NCBI RefSeq assembly: GCF_019597925.1 | Contig: NZ_CP080442.1 | Coordinates: 1,344,001 to 1,408,000, forward strand | DNA from: [Clostridium] scindens | Lineage (GTDB): Bacteria > Bacillota > Clostridia > Lachnospirales > Lachnospiraceae | Direction: 5' to 3' | DNA: 64,000 bases | In this document: positions 8,794-17,810 of the stretch, piece after piece | Numbering within the stretch: the stretch's first letter is position 1 | Layout: every line of letters starts with the position of its first letter | Notes under the pieces: model-generated | What the model was told of the DNA's origin: nothing | Seen by the model: the letters and a program-made list of their open reading frames with translations, nothing else | Databases searched by the model: none | Made by a program: the position numbers and the translations under genes

Positions 8794-9582
8794 ATGAGTT
8801 ATTTGAATAATCAGGTAGGATATCGAGAGGATTTATTGACAACACGTTCCGTAATCAAGAAGGACAATTATGTTATCCTTGAGCCAGACGGACTGGTAAA
8901 GAATGCAATTCCAGGCTATGAGAACTGCGATGTAACGATCCTTGGCTCTCCAGCTATGGGAGCATCTTTTGCAGATTATCTGGTAACGGCAAGAGACGGC
9001 GGAAAAAATGATGGAATTGGCGGAGAAGGGCTTGAGACATTCTTATATGTGATCTCTGGAGAAGTGACGGTAAAGAATGCGGACAAGGAAGAAGTTCTTA
9101 CAGAGGGCGGATACATCTTCTCTCCTGAGAGCAACAAGGTTTCTTTCGCAAACAACAGCGGAAAAGAAGCAAAACTGTATGTTTACAAGCGCAGATATGA
9201 GAGAATCGAAGGATACAGCGCATATACGGTAGTAGGAAACGCCAATGACCTTCCATGGGTAGAGTACGAAGGAATGGAAAACTGCCACATTAAGGATTTC
9301 CTTCCGGCAGCAGGAGACTTTGGATTTGATATGAACATGCACATCCTGAAGTTCAAATTAGGCGCATCTCATGGCTACATCGAGACGCACGTTCAGGAGC
9401 ACGGCATGTATTTCCTGTCTGGAAAAGGAATGTACCGCGTTGATGACGAGTGGATTCCGGTAAAGGCTGGAGACTACATGTTCCTGGATGCATATTGCCC
9501 GCAGGCATGCTATGCAGTAGGCCGCGAAGAAGATTTCGCATACATTTACTCCAAAGACTGCAACAGAGACGTGCAGCTGTAA
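8794..9582 (+). CDS. allE: (S)-ureidoglycine aminohydrolase, bicupin
   Basis: A 262-residue double-cupin protein matching YlbA/UGlyAH. It releases ammonia from (S)-ureidoglycine to give (S)-ureidoglycolate using Mn2+. The C-terminal cupin shows the expected metal-binding pattern in GYIETHVQEHGMYFLSG (about residues 191-207) and a terminal QACYAVGREE segment. AGAGAGGA precedes the ATG. It heads the run allE-allD-fdrA/ylbE-arcC-lctP and is separated from the upstream permease by the divergent hydrolase, so it needs its own promoter in the 285-bp gap at 8509-8793. I saw only weak candidates there. Confidence 0.92.
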   Translation: MSYLNNQVGYREDLLTTRSVIKKDNYVILEPDGLVKNAIPGYENCDVTILGSPAMGASFADYLVTARDGGKNDGIGGEGLETFLYVISGEVTVKNADKEEVLTEGGYIFSPESNKVSFANNSGKEAKLYVYKRRYERIEGYSAYTVVGNANDLPWVEYEGMENCHIKDFLPAAGDFGFDMNMHILKFKLGASHGYIETHVQEHGMYFLSGKGMYRVDDEWIPVKAGDYMFLDAYCPQACYAVGREEDFAYIYSKDCNRDVQL

Positions 9583-9652
9583 AATGGAATACAAGAAAAA
9601 GGAATAATTGATATAAAAGATATAGAAGAAAAGATATAGAAGAGGTGTTAGA

Positions 9653-10705
9653 ATGAAACTTTCCCGCGATGAATTAAAGGGATTAATGAAAAATAAATTG
9701 ATGAAGGCCGGACTTAGCGCAGAACATGCGGACATGACCGCGGAGATTCTTACATGGTCAGATGAAAGAGGTTACCACTCCCATGGGGCAGTGCGCGTGG
9801 AATATTACAGCGAAAGAATTGCCAAGGGCGGAATCACGGTAGATCCGAAGTTCGAGTGGAAAGAGACGGGCCCATGCTCTGCAATCTTCGAGGGAGACAA
9901 TGGCTGCGGATATGTAGCCGCAACTCTGGCTATGGAAAAGGCAATCGAGATGGCAAAGAAGACGGGAATCGCTGTGGTAGGCATGCGTAATATCTCTCAC
10001 AGCGGCTCTATCGGATATTATACAGAGATGGCTGCCAAGCAGGATCTCGTAGCAATCTCTTTCTGCCAGTCTGACCCGATGGCAGTGCCCTATGGCGGAA
10101 CCGAGCCTTACTATGGAACCAACCCGATCTCATTTGCGGCCCCGACTGCGGATGACAGGACGGTGGTATTCGATATGGCTACCACAGTCCAGGCATGGGG
10201 CAAGATTCTGGATAAACGGTCCAGGCATGAATCCATTCCGGATTCCTGGGCTGTAGATGAAAAAGGGCAGCCAGTAACAGACCCAAGCCTGGTAAACGCC
10301 CTGGTTCCGATTGCAGGAGCAAAGGGATACGGCCTTATGATGATGGTGGACATCTTCGCAGGCATTCTGCTGGGAGTTCCATTTGGCAAGCATGTAAGTT
10401 CTATGTATCATGACTTGTCTGAAGGCAGAAATCTCGGACAGATGCATATTGTAATGGATCCTTCCAGATTTGTCGGACTGGATGCATTTAAGAAATCCAT
10501 GTCCCAATCTCTGGATGAATTGGGAGAAATGCCCGCAGCAGAAGGATTTGGCAAGGTAAGCTATCCGGGCGAGCGCGCGGTGATGAGACGCGACAAGGCC
10601 TATGCGACAGGCGGCGTAGAGATTGTGGATGAAATCTACGACTATCTGGTAAGCGATACGATTCATTTTGACAGATATGACCATAAGAACAGATTTGCCG
10701 AATAG
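9653..10705 (+). CDS. allD: Ureidoglycolate dehydrogenase
   Basis: A 350-residue protein of the malate/L-lactate/ureidoglycolate dehydrogenase family (LDH2/AllD). The N-terminal helical segment, the conserved SHGAVR near residue 43, GMRNISHSG near residue 113 and YGTNPISFAAPT near residue 155 are typical. It oxidises (S)-ureidoglycolate to oxalurate with NAD(P)+, and oxalurate is the substrate of the carbamoyltransferase encoded immediately downstream. Gene order allE-allD-fdrA-ylbE-arcC parallels the E. coli all region. The end is 14 bp before the fdrA-ylbE start. Confidence 0.92.
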   Translation: MKLSRDELKGLMKNKLMKAGLSAEHADMTAEILTWSDERGYHSHGAVRVEYYSERIAKGGITVDPKFEWKETGPCSAIFEGDNGCGYVAATLAMEKAIEMAKKTGIAVVGMRNISHSGSIGYYTEMAAKQDLVAISFCQSDPMAVPYGGTEPYYGTNPISFAAPTADDRTVVFDMATTVQAWGKILDKRSRHESIPDSWAVDEKGQPVTDPSLVNALVPIAGAKGYGLMMMVDIFAGILLGVPFGKHVSSMYHDLSEGRNLGQMHIVMDPSRFVGLDAFKKSMSQSLDELGEMPAAEGFGKVSYPGERAVMRRDKAYATGGVEIVDEIYDYLVSDTIHFDRYDHKNRFAE

Positions 10706-10719
10706 AGGAAGGAGAACGT

Positions 10720-13700
10720 ATGTTAAAGACGATTGTGAAAAAAGGAAGCTATCATGACTCTGTCGTCCTCATGCTTTTGACGAATCAGATTTCCACGATT
10801 GAAGGCGTGAAGAAGGTTTCAATCATGATGGCTACCCCTGCCAATAAAGATATATACAGACAGAGCGGATTAAGCACCGAGGAACTTGAAGGCGCGTCTG
10901 CCAACGACATGGTCGTTGTGGCAGATGTGGATGACGAGGGCATTCTGGATGTGATCATGCAGGAAGTGGAAGAATTCTTCAAGAAGCAGTCCACATCCGA
11001 ATCTGAAAAGAAGGGCGCGGAATCCGTAAAGTCTTGGGATAAGGCGCTTAAAAAACTGCCGGATGCGAATCTTGCAGTCATCTCTATCCCGGGCGCGTAT
11101 GCGGCGTTAGAAGCAGACCGCGCGCTGGACGAGGGCATGAATGTATTCATGTTCAGCGACAATGTAACTTTGGAAGACGAGATCAAGATCAAGCAGAAAG
11201 CGCATGAAAAGGGACTGGCAGTCATGGGACCAGACTGCGGAACTGGAATTATCCAGGGAGTGCCGATCGCATTTACCAATAACGTGACTCCCGGCTCCAT
11301 TGGAATTATCGGGGCATCGGGAACCGGAATCCAGGAATTGACCACCATCATTGACCGTCTTGGGGAAGGCGTTAAGAATGCCATCGGAACCGGCGGACGC
11401 GACCTGTCTACAGAGGTAGGCGGAATCACGATGATGGATATGATCGAGGCCATGGAAAGCGATGACAGCGTGAAAGTGCTGATTATCATATCCAAGCCGC
11501 CGGCAAAAGAGGTAAGAGACAGAATCTCCGACCGCTTAAGCAACTTTAAGAAGCCGGTAGTCACCCTGTTCTTAGGTGAGAAGCCAGAATACCATGAGGA
11601 GAACTTCTACCATGCCTATACGCTGGATGAGGCAGCGCGCCTTGCAGTAGGACTGGTAAGAGGCGAGGAGATCAAAGAAGGAACTGTAGATGTAGACGCA
11701 TCTAAGTTTTTCGGGGCAGAGGAAAAGAAGACGATCAAGGCATACTACTCCGGCGGAACGCTGGCAGGAGAAGCGGCGATGCTGATTAAAGACGCCCTGA
11801 ATCTGAAGGTGCCTCCGCAGAAGGCAGAAGGATTCATGCTCAAGACGGATGGCCATATCGTGGTTGACCTTGGAGACGACGTATATACGCAGGGAAAGCC
11901 GCACCCAATGATCGATCCTGCAAAACGTATTGAATGCATGCAGGATGCCATCGACGATGAATCTACAGGCGTGATCCTATTGGATATCATGCTGGGCTAT
12001 GGCTCCCACGCAGATATGGCAGGAGCGCTGCTTCCTTCCATCATCGAACTGAGAGACAAGGCACAGGCAGAAGGAAGAAAGTTATTCTTCGTCGCTACCG
12101 TATGCGGTACGAGAAGAGATTTCCAGAACTATGACGAGGCGGTTGGCAAGCTGAAAGAAGCAGGCGTCATCGTCTGCGAGAATAATAAATTGGCAGTCCA
12201 CACGGCAATCCGCGCCATCGGCCTTGATTTTGAAGAGCCGGCAAAGGACATCCGTCCAAAGACGGTTGCAAAAATTGAGAAGACAGAAGCGTCTGAGAAG
12301 CTGATCGCGCTTCTTTCCGAGAAGCCAAAGGTGATCAACATCGGCCTTAAGAGCTTTGCGGAAGTAGTCGAGTCCTTCGGATGCGAGGTCGTACAGTATG
12401 ACTGGATGCCTCCGGCAGGCGGAAACGTGGAACTGATCAAGACATTGAATTTCCTTAGAAATTATGAAGGATTCGATATTGACGAGGCGAACCGTTCCGT
12501 AATCGCCAAGGTTGTGGCAAGCCAGCCGGTTATCAAGGATGTGGTTCCGGCAAAATCCGTAATTAAGGAACTGAACGAAGGGAAAGTGATCCTTCATGCA
12601 GGTCCTCCGATCCAGTATGCGAATATGCCGGATCCGGTACAGGGCTCCTGCGTGGGCGCGGCGCTGTTCGAGGGCTGGGCTTCTACGGAAGAAGAGGCAA
12701 GAAAGATTCTTGCATCAGGAGAAGTGACGTTTATCCCATGCCATCATGTGAAGGCCGTTGGGCCGATGGGCGGAATTACATCCGCCAATATGCCGGTATT
12801 CGTAGTAGAAAATACGACGGATGGAAATGAAGCATACTGCACCATGAACGAAGGCATCGGCAAGGTGCTAAGATTCGGCGCTTACTCCAAAGAAGTCGTA
12901 GACCGGCTTCTGTGGATGAAGAACGTATTAGGCCCGACGCTTGGAAAGGCAATCCGCACGCTTGGCGGCCTGAATGTAAATCCACTCGTTGCAAAGGCTA
13001 TTGCCATGGGCGACGAGTTCCATCAGAGGAATATTGCGGCTTCCCTGGCATTCTTAAAAGAGGTAAGCCCAGTGATCACCAAGATGGAGATGGACGATAA
13101 AGATAGATATGACGTGATCAAGTTCCTGGCTGATACAGACCAGTTCTTCCTGAATATCATGATGGCTACCGGCAAGGCAGTCATGGACGGCGCAAGACAG
13201 ATCACCGACGGAACCGTCGTGACCGCGATGTGCAGGAACGGCGTGGAATTCGGCATCCGCATCAGCGGAATGGGAGACGAGTGGTTCACTGCCCCAGTAA
13301 ATACGCCGCAGGGCCTGTACTTTACCGGATATGACGGGGAAGACGCCTGCCCGGATATGGGAGACAGCGCGATCACGGAAACGCTTGGAGTCGGCGGAAT
13401 GGCTATGATTGCAGCGCCTGCAGTAACGAGATTCGTAGGCGCCGGCGGATATGAAGATGCCCTTCGTACCAGCACGGAGATGACAGAGATTACAATCGAC
13501 AGGAATCCAAACTTCATTATCCCGAACTGGAACTTCCAGGGAACCTGCCTTGGAATCGATGCCAGGCTGGTAGTGGAAAAAGGAATCACGCCGGTGATCA
13601 ATACAGGAATCGCGCATAAGATTGCAGGATATGGACAGATTGGAGCCGGAACGGTACATCCGCCGATCGAGTGCTTCGAGAAAGCCATTGTGGCATATGC

Positions 13701-13728
13701 GAAGAAACTAGGATTTTCATTCGAATAA
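10720..13728 (+). CDS. fdrA: FdrA-YlbE (AllF-AllG) fusion, oxamate carbamoyltransferase core
   Basis: One 1002-residue chain holds two proteins that are separate in E. coli. Residues 1 to about 510 match FdrA (AllF), a succinyl-CoA-synthetase-alpha-like fold with GPDCGT near residue 170, IGASGTGIQE at about 196-205 and GTGGRDLSTEVGG near 225. Residues from about 525 to 1002 are a DUF1116 domain (YlbE/AllG) opening PKVINIG and containing WMPPAGGN, HAGPPI and GPMGGITSANMP. The linker at about 507-525 is charged. The frame is open throughout. With DUF2877 (653-1534) it should convert oxalurate + phosphate to oxamate + carbamoyl phosphate. The domain calls are firm; that the fused form is active is inferred. 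Confidence 0.9.
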   Translation: MLKTIVKKGSYHDSVVLMLLTNQISTIEGVKKVSIMMATPANKDIYRQSGLSTEELEGASANDMVVVADVDDEGILDVIMQEVEEFFKKQSTSESEKKGAESVKSWDKALKKLPDANLAVISIPGAYAALEADRALDEGMNVFMFSDNVTLEDEIKIKQKAHEKGLAVMGPDCGTGIIQGVPIAFTNNVTPGSIGIIGASGTGIQELTTIIDRLGEGVKNAIGTGGRDLSTEVGGITMMDMIEAMESDDSVKVLIIISKPPAKEVRDRISDRLSNFKKPVVTLFLGEKPEYHEENFYHAYTLDEAARLAVGLVRGEEIKEGTVDVDASKFFGAEEKKTIKAYYSGGTLAGEAAMLIKDALNLKVPPQKAEGFMLKTDGHIVVDLGDDVYTQGKPHPMIDPAKRIECMQDAIDDESTGVILLDIMLGYGSHADMAGALLPSIIELRDKAQAEGRKLFFVATVCGTRRDFQNYDEAVGKLKEAGVIVCENNKLAVHTAIRAIGLDFEEPAKDIRPKTVAKIEKTEASEKLIALLSEKPKVINIGLKSFAEVVESFGCEVVQYDWMPPAGGNVELIKTLNFLRNYEGFDIDEANRSVIAKVVASQPVIKDVVPAKSVIKELNEGKVILHAGPPIQYANMPDPVQGSCVGAALFEGWASTEEEARKILASGEVTFIPCHHVKAVGPMGGITSANMPVFVVENTTDGNEAYCTMNEGIGKVLRFGAYSKEVVDRLLWMKNVLGPTLGKAIRTLGGLNVNPLVAKAIAMGDEFHQRNIAASLAFLKEVSPVITKMEMDDKDRYDVIKFLADTDQFFLNIMMATGKAVMDGARQITDGTVVTAMCRNGVEFGIRISGMGDEWFTAPVNTPQGLYFTGYDGEDACPDMGDSAITETLGVGGMAMIAAPAVTRFVGAGGYEDALRTSTEMTEITIDRNPNFIIPNWNFQGTCLGIDARLVVEKGITPVINTGIAHKIAGYGQIGAGTVHPPIECFEKAIVAYAKKLGFSFE

Positions 13729-13746
13729 GCCCGGGAGGACAGTGCT

Positions 13747-14682
13747 ATGGAAAAGAAAAGAGTCGTAATCGCGCTGGGCGGCAATGCCCTCGGCAAGGAT
13801 ATCGAGGAGCAGAAGGAGGCAGTCGCCAAGACGGCGAAAGTCATCGTAGATCTGGTGCAGCAGGGAATGGAACTTGTCATCACACATGGAAATGGCCCGC
13901 AGGTGGGGATGATCCAGAGCGCGATGGACCAGCTCTCCTGCGACTACAAGCATTACAAGCAGACGCCGCTGCCGACCTGCGTGGCTATGAGCCAGGGCTA
14001 TATCGGCATCGACCTTCAAAATGCGATCAAGTATGAACTATATAGCCGCGGCATGGACGTCAAGGTATCTACAATCCTGTCCCAGGTAGAAGTGGATCAG
14101 GAAGATGAAGCGTTTAAGAATCCGACGAAGCCGATCGGCAGATTTCTGACCGAAGAAGAGGCCAGAAAGAACGAGGAAAATGGAATTCCATGCATGGAAG
14201 ATGCAGGAAGAGGCTACCGCATCGTGGTGGCCTCCCCGATGCCAAAGAAGATCCGCGAGCTTAAGACCATCGAGACGCTGGTGAACGCGGGGCATATCGT
14301 AATCACCTGCGGCGGCGGAGGCATCCCGGTAGTCAATGACAACGGGAAACTCTCAGGAGTCAATGCGGTTATTGACAAGGATAACGCAAGCAGCCTGCTG
14401 GCGGCGGAACTGGGAGCAGATTATCTGATCATCCTGACGGCAGTAGAAAAGGTGGCGATCAATTTTGGGAAAGAAAATCAGGAATGGTTAAGCGACCTTA
14501 CGGTAGAACAGGCCAGGGAGTATATTGCCCAGGAGCAGTTTGCCAAAGGATCCATGCTTCCGAAGATCGAAGCAGCCATCCGATTTGCCGAATCAAAAGA
14601 AGGCCGCCATACTCTGATTACGTTGCTTGACAAGGCCGCAGAGGGTATCGCGGGAAAGACGGGAACGGTAATACATAAGTAA
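13747..14682 (+). CDS. arcC: Carbamate kinase, catabolic (AllK/YbcF-like)
   Basis: A 311-residue carbamate kinase with VIALGGNALGKD at the N-terminus, THGNGPQVG near residue 46, a CGGGGIPV motif near residue 190 and KGSMLPKIEAA near the C-terminus. It transfers the phosphate of carbamoyl phosphate to ADP, giving ATP, ammonia and CO2. It starts 18 bp after the fdrA-ylbE fusion, so it is placed to harvest the carbamoyl phosphate made from oxalurate. No arginine deiminase genes are nearby, which supports the ureide role (called AllK/YbcF in E. coli). Confidence 0.93.
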   Translation: MEKKRVVIALGGNALGKDIEEQKEAVAKTAKVIVDLVQQGMELVITHGNGPQVGMIQSAMDQLSCDYKHYKQTPLPTCVAMSQGYIGIDLQNAIKYELYSRGMDVKVSTILSQVEVDQEDEAFKNPTKPIGRFLTEEEARKNEENGIPCMEDAGRGYRIVVASPMPKKIRELKTIETLVNAGHIVITCGGGGIPVVNDNGKLSGVNAVIDKDNASSLLAAELGADYLIILTAVEKVAINFGKENQEWLSDLTVEQAREYIAQEQFAKGSMLPKIEAAIRFAESKEGRHTLITLLDKAAEGIAGKTGTVIHK

Positions 14683-14697
14683 TTTAGGAGATAAAAT

Positions 14698-16308
14698 ATG
14701 AACGTACCAACAAATCTGTTTATGTGGATAATGGCGTGCCTGCCAATTATTGTCCTGCTCGTATTAATGATCAAGTTTCAGTGGGGAGTTACGGAAGCAG
14801 CTCCCGCGGGGCTTGTCATCACAATCGTCACAGGCATTGTGTTTTATAAGGCGGATATCCGGCTGCTGGCTGCGGAGAGCGCGAAAGGAATCTGGAACGC
14901 GCTGATCATCGTATTGATCGTATGGACTGCGATCCTCATGTACCAGGTGGCCGACGAGGCCAAGGCATTTCTCGTGATCCGAAACGGAATGCGCAAGCTC
15001 CTGCCCAATGAATTGCTGGTCGTTCTGGCGCTGGGATGGATTCTGGAGAGTTTTCTCCAGGGAATCACTGGATTTGGCGTGCCGGTAGCGGTAGGGGCGC
15101 CGCTTCTCATCGGGATTGGCGTCCTGCCAGTATGGGCGGTCATTATCCCGCTGCTCGGCCAATCCTGGGGCAATACCTTTGGGACGCTGGCGGCAGCCTG
15201 GGATGCGCTTTCCATGACGGCCGCTCTTGAGCCTGGGACGCCGGACTATCTGGCTGCGGCCTTCTGGGCAGGCCTGTTCATCTGGCTGTGGAATATCGTC
15301 ATTGGTCTGGCAATCTGCTGGTTCTATGGGAAAGGAAAAGCAGTAAAGAAAGGCCTTCCGGCCGTGCTGATCATTTCCTTGATCCAAGGAGGAGGAGAAC
15401 TGCTGCTAACCCAGGTAAATACGACGATCGCCTGCTTTATTCCGGCATGCATCTCATTAATAGCCCTGTTCTTTATCGGGAAGCTTAAGATCTACAGGGA
15501 AGAATGGAGCCTTGAGGATAGCCGGATCATGAACCGGACATTCACGGCTGAGGCAGCAGAAGAAGTTCCGGCAGACATGTCGCTTCTGCAAGCCTTCGTG
15601 CCTTACATTCTTTTGACGGCCATCACGATGGCCGTGCTAGTAGTGACGCCTGTGAATACATTCCTTAAGCAGGTCACCATCGGCTTCTCCTTCCCGGAGA
15701 CCCAGACAGGCCATGGATTCGTAAACCAGGCAGAGGCATGCTACTCGCCGCTTGCGCCATTTACCCATGCCAGCATGTTTCTATTCCTTTCTGCGATTGC
15801 CGGGCTTTTGTACTTCCGGAAGCATGGATGGATCAAGCAGGGCGGGGCAAAAAGGATATTCGCAAAATCAGTTGCAATGGCTATTCCATCCGGAATTGCT
15901 GTTACAGGCTTGATCATCATGTCAAAGATTATGGGAGGAACCGGGCAGACTGCCGTTCTGGCAGATGGAATTGCGAGGATTCTTGGCAAAGCATATGTGA
16001 TCCTTGCTCCGGTAGTGGGAATGATTGGATCATTTATGACAGGAAGCAATATGTCCTCCAACATTCTCTTCGGGGAATTCCAGGTGACGACAGCCGGGCT
16101 TCTTCATCTTGACAAAGCGGCATTCCTGGGGGCGCAGACAGTGGGAGGCTCCATCGGAAGCTCGATCAGCCCCAGCAATATCATCCTTGGGACTACTACG
16201 GCAGGCATTCTGGGCAGCGAAGGACAGGTCCTGAAGAAGAATATACCAATTACGCTGACGGTTACTCTGATCATAGGAATTATCGTGTTCCTGTCAGTCG
16301 TTCTATAA
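14698..16308 (+). CDS. LctP family (L-lactate/glycolate permease-like) transporter
   Basis: A 536-residue polytopic membrane protein of the lactate permease family (LldP/GlcA), with motifs ITGFGVPVAVGAPLL near residue 121 and GSNMSSNILFGEFQ near residue 445. It starts 15 bp after carbamate kinase and is clearly part of the allantoin operon. Known members carry small 2-hydroxy- or 2-oxo-monocarboxylates. Oxamate, the predicted end product here, is a structural mimic of pyruvate/lactate, so export of oxamate is a plausible role. Uptake of glycolate or lactate is the alternative. Confidence 0.88.
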   Translation: MNVPTNLFMWIMACLPIIVLLVLMIKFQWGVTEAAPAGLVITIVTGIVFYKADIRLLAAESAKGIWNALIIVLIVWTAILMYQVADEAKAFLVIRNGMRKLLPNELLVVLALGWILESFLQGITGFGVPVAVGAPLLIGIGVLPVWAVIIPLLGQSWGNTFGTLAAAWDALSMTAALEPGTPDYLAAAFWAGLFIWLWNIVIGLAICWFYGKGKAVKKGLPAVLIISLIQGGGELLLTQVNTTIACFIPACISLIALFFIGKLKIYREEWSLEDSRIMNRTFTAEAAEEVPADMSLLQAFVPYILLTAITMAVLVVTPVNTFLKQVTIGFSFPETQTGHGFVNQAEACYSPLAPFTHASMFLFLSAIAGLLYFRKHGWIKQGGAKRIFAKSVAMAIPSGIAVTGLIIMSKIMGGTGQTAVLADGIARILGKAYVILAPVVGMIGSFMTGSNMSSNILFGEFQVTTAGLLHLDKAAFLGAQTVGGSIGSSISPSNIILGTTTAGILGSEGQVLKKNIPITLTVTLIIGIIVFLSVVL

Positions 16309-16327
16309 ATGCAGGAGCAAAGTCAAT

Positions 16328-16534
16328 ATGGAAAAGAAAAGTTTTTTTAAAACCAAACAAGGCGGACTGACTATCGCATTCATCGTTATCATCCTAGCAT
16401 TCATCCTGATACTGTGGGGATTAAGGATGCGGCAGGATGCAGCGTGCATGGCGGGCTTTATCTTAATGGTGGCTGCAATGCTGTACGCTCCGGTGAAGGT
16501 ATTTGTAATAGACCGTAATAAGAAAAAGAGTTGA
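16328..16534 (+). CDS. Small two-helix membrane protein, unknown function
   Basis: A 68-residue protein with a basic N-terminus (MEKKSFFKTKQ), two hydrophobic helices at about residues 14-31 and 38-57, and a basic tail ending RNKKKS. AGGAG lies about 9 nt before the ATG. It lies 19 bp after the LctP-type permease and just before allC, so it is co-transcribed. I do not recognise a family. A small accessory subunit of the neighbouring permease is possible but not shown. Confidence 0.65.
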   Translation: MEKKSFFKTKQGGLTIAFIVIILAFILILWGLRMRQDAACMAGFILMVAAMLYAPVKVFVIDRNKKKS

Positions 16535-16551
16535 AAAGAAAGGGTATGCAT

Positions 16552-17793
16552 ATGGGTATTGAGGAGATCACAGGCAGAATCGCGAGAGATTTGGAGCACT
16601 TAAAGCAATATACGGCTACGCCGGGAAATGGCTGCACAAGACTTCCGTTTACGGAGGAGGCCAGGCATGCTGTGGAATATTTAAAGGAACTTATGGTGGA
16701 AAGCGGGCTCGAAGTAACCATCGATGCCGCTGGCAACGTAATCGGCGTCCTGAAAGGCGAAGATGAGGACGCGCCTTGCGTTATGATGGGTTCTCACTAT
16801 GATTCTGTCTATAATGGAGGAGATTATGACGGAATTGCCGGAGTTATCTGCGCCATCGAAGTGGCAAGGCTTTTAAAAGAAGAAGGAATCAAGCCAAAAC
16901 GCAGTTTTGTAGCGGTAGGATTCTGTGATGAAGAAGGCACAAGATTCGGAACGGGTTATTTCGGATCAGGGGCAATGCTTGGAAATCGTGATGTGGAGTA
17001 TACCAAGAAGTTCTGCGACAAAGATGGCATCTCTATCTACGAGGCGATGAAGGAATATGGCCTTGAGCCTGAGAAAGTCAGCGAGGCGGCATGGGAAAAT
17101 GGAAAGATCGGAGCGTTTCTGGAAGCGCATATCGAACAGGGGCCGGTTCTGGATGCAGAGAATATCGAAATCGGGCTGGTAGACTGTATCGTAGGAATCC
17201 AGAGATATATGGTGACGGTGAATGGCCGCGCGGACCATGCGGGGACGACGCCAATGGATATGCGTATGGACGCCGTGGATGCCGCTACAAAGGTTATATC
17301 AAAGATTGCGGACTGGGCAAGAGAAAAGGCCGATGGAACCGTAGCGACAGTCGGGTATATCAATACGGTGCCCGGAGGCATGAACATCGTTGCGGAGAAG
17401 GTAGAGTTTACTGTTGATATCCGTTCCAGAAATAATGATAATATCAATGATATTGCATCCCGTATCAGAAAAGCGCTGGAAAGGGAAGTAAAGGAATTTG
17501 GCGGCACCTTCGAGATCGAGAACAAACTTACGATCACGCCGGTGGAACTTTCCGAAGACATGCTGGACATTATGGAAGAGGAGTGCAAGGAGCGCGGATA
17601 TACCTATAAGAGAATGTTAAGCGGCGCCGGCCATGATGCGCTGGAAATCGGCCAGGTACTGCCGACGGTGATGCTGTTCGTGCCAAGCAAAGAAGGCAGA
17701 AGCCACTGTCCTGTAGAATTCACGAAATACAGTGATTTTGCAAAGGCGGCAGTCATTATGCAGAAACTGGCAAAAGAACTTCTTGACAAATAA
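16552..17793 (+). CDS. allC: Allantoate amidohydrolase / M20 Zn-dependent ureidohydrolase (first copy)
   Basis: A 413-residue M20-type hydrolase of the AllC/N-carbamoyl-amino-acid amidohydrolase group. Metal-site motifs are GSHYDSVYNGGDYDG near residue 75, CDEEGTRFG near residue 124, HIEQGP near residue 190 and a C-terminal SHCP. The dimerisation-domain motif GRADHAGTTPMD is near residue 224. AllC turns allantoate into (S)-ureidoglycine, CO2 and ammonia. An in-frame TTG lies at 16531 and an ATG at 16546, but AGAAAGGG is spaced best for the ATG at 16552. A second copy is encoded at 20796. Confidence 0.87.
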   Translation: MGIEEITGRIARDLEHLKQYTATPGNGCTRLPFTEEARHAVEYLKELMVESGLEVTIDAAGNVIGVLKGEDEDAPCVMMGSHYDSVYNGGDYDGIAGVICAIEVARLLKEEGIKPKRSFVAVGFCDEEGTRFGTGYFGSGAMLGNRDVEYTKKFCDKDGISIYEAMKEYGLEPEKVSEAAWENGKIGAFLEAHIEQGPVLDAENIEIGLVDCIVGIQRYMVTVNGRADHAGTTPMDMRMDAVDAATKVISKIADWAREKADGTVATVGYINTVPGGMNIVAEKVEFTVDIRSRNNDNINDIASRIRKALEREVKEFGGTFEIENKLTITPVELSEDMLDIMEEECKERGYTYKRMLSGAGHDALEIGQVLPTVMLFVPSKEGRSHCPVEFTKYSDFAKAAVIMQKLAKELLDK

Positions 17794-17810
17794 GGCTTCG
17801 GATTGGAGCG

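Noticed and set aside
13023..13883. 286-residue open frame on the - strand opposite the fdrA-ylbE fusion
   Set aside because: It is a long antisense shadow of a well-conserved gene; its composition is low-complexity (Ser/Pro/Ile) and it lacks a site.
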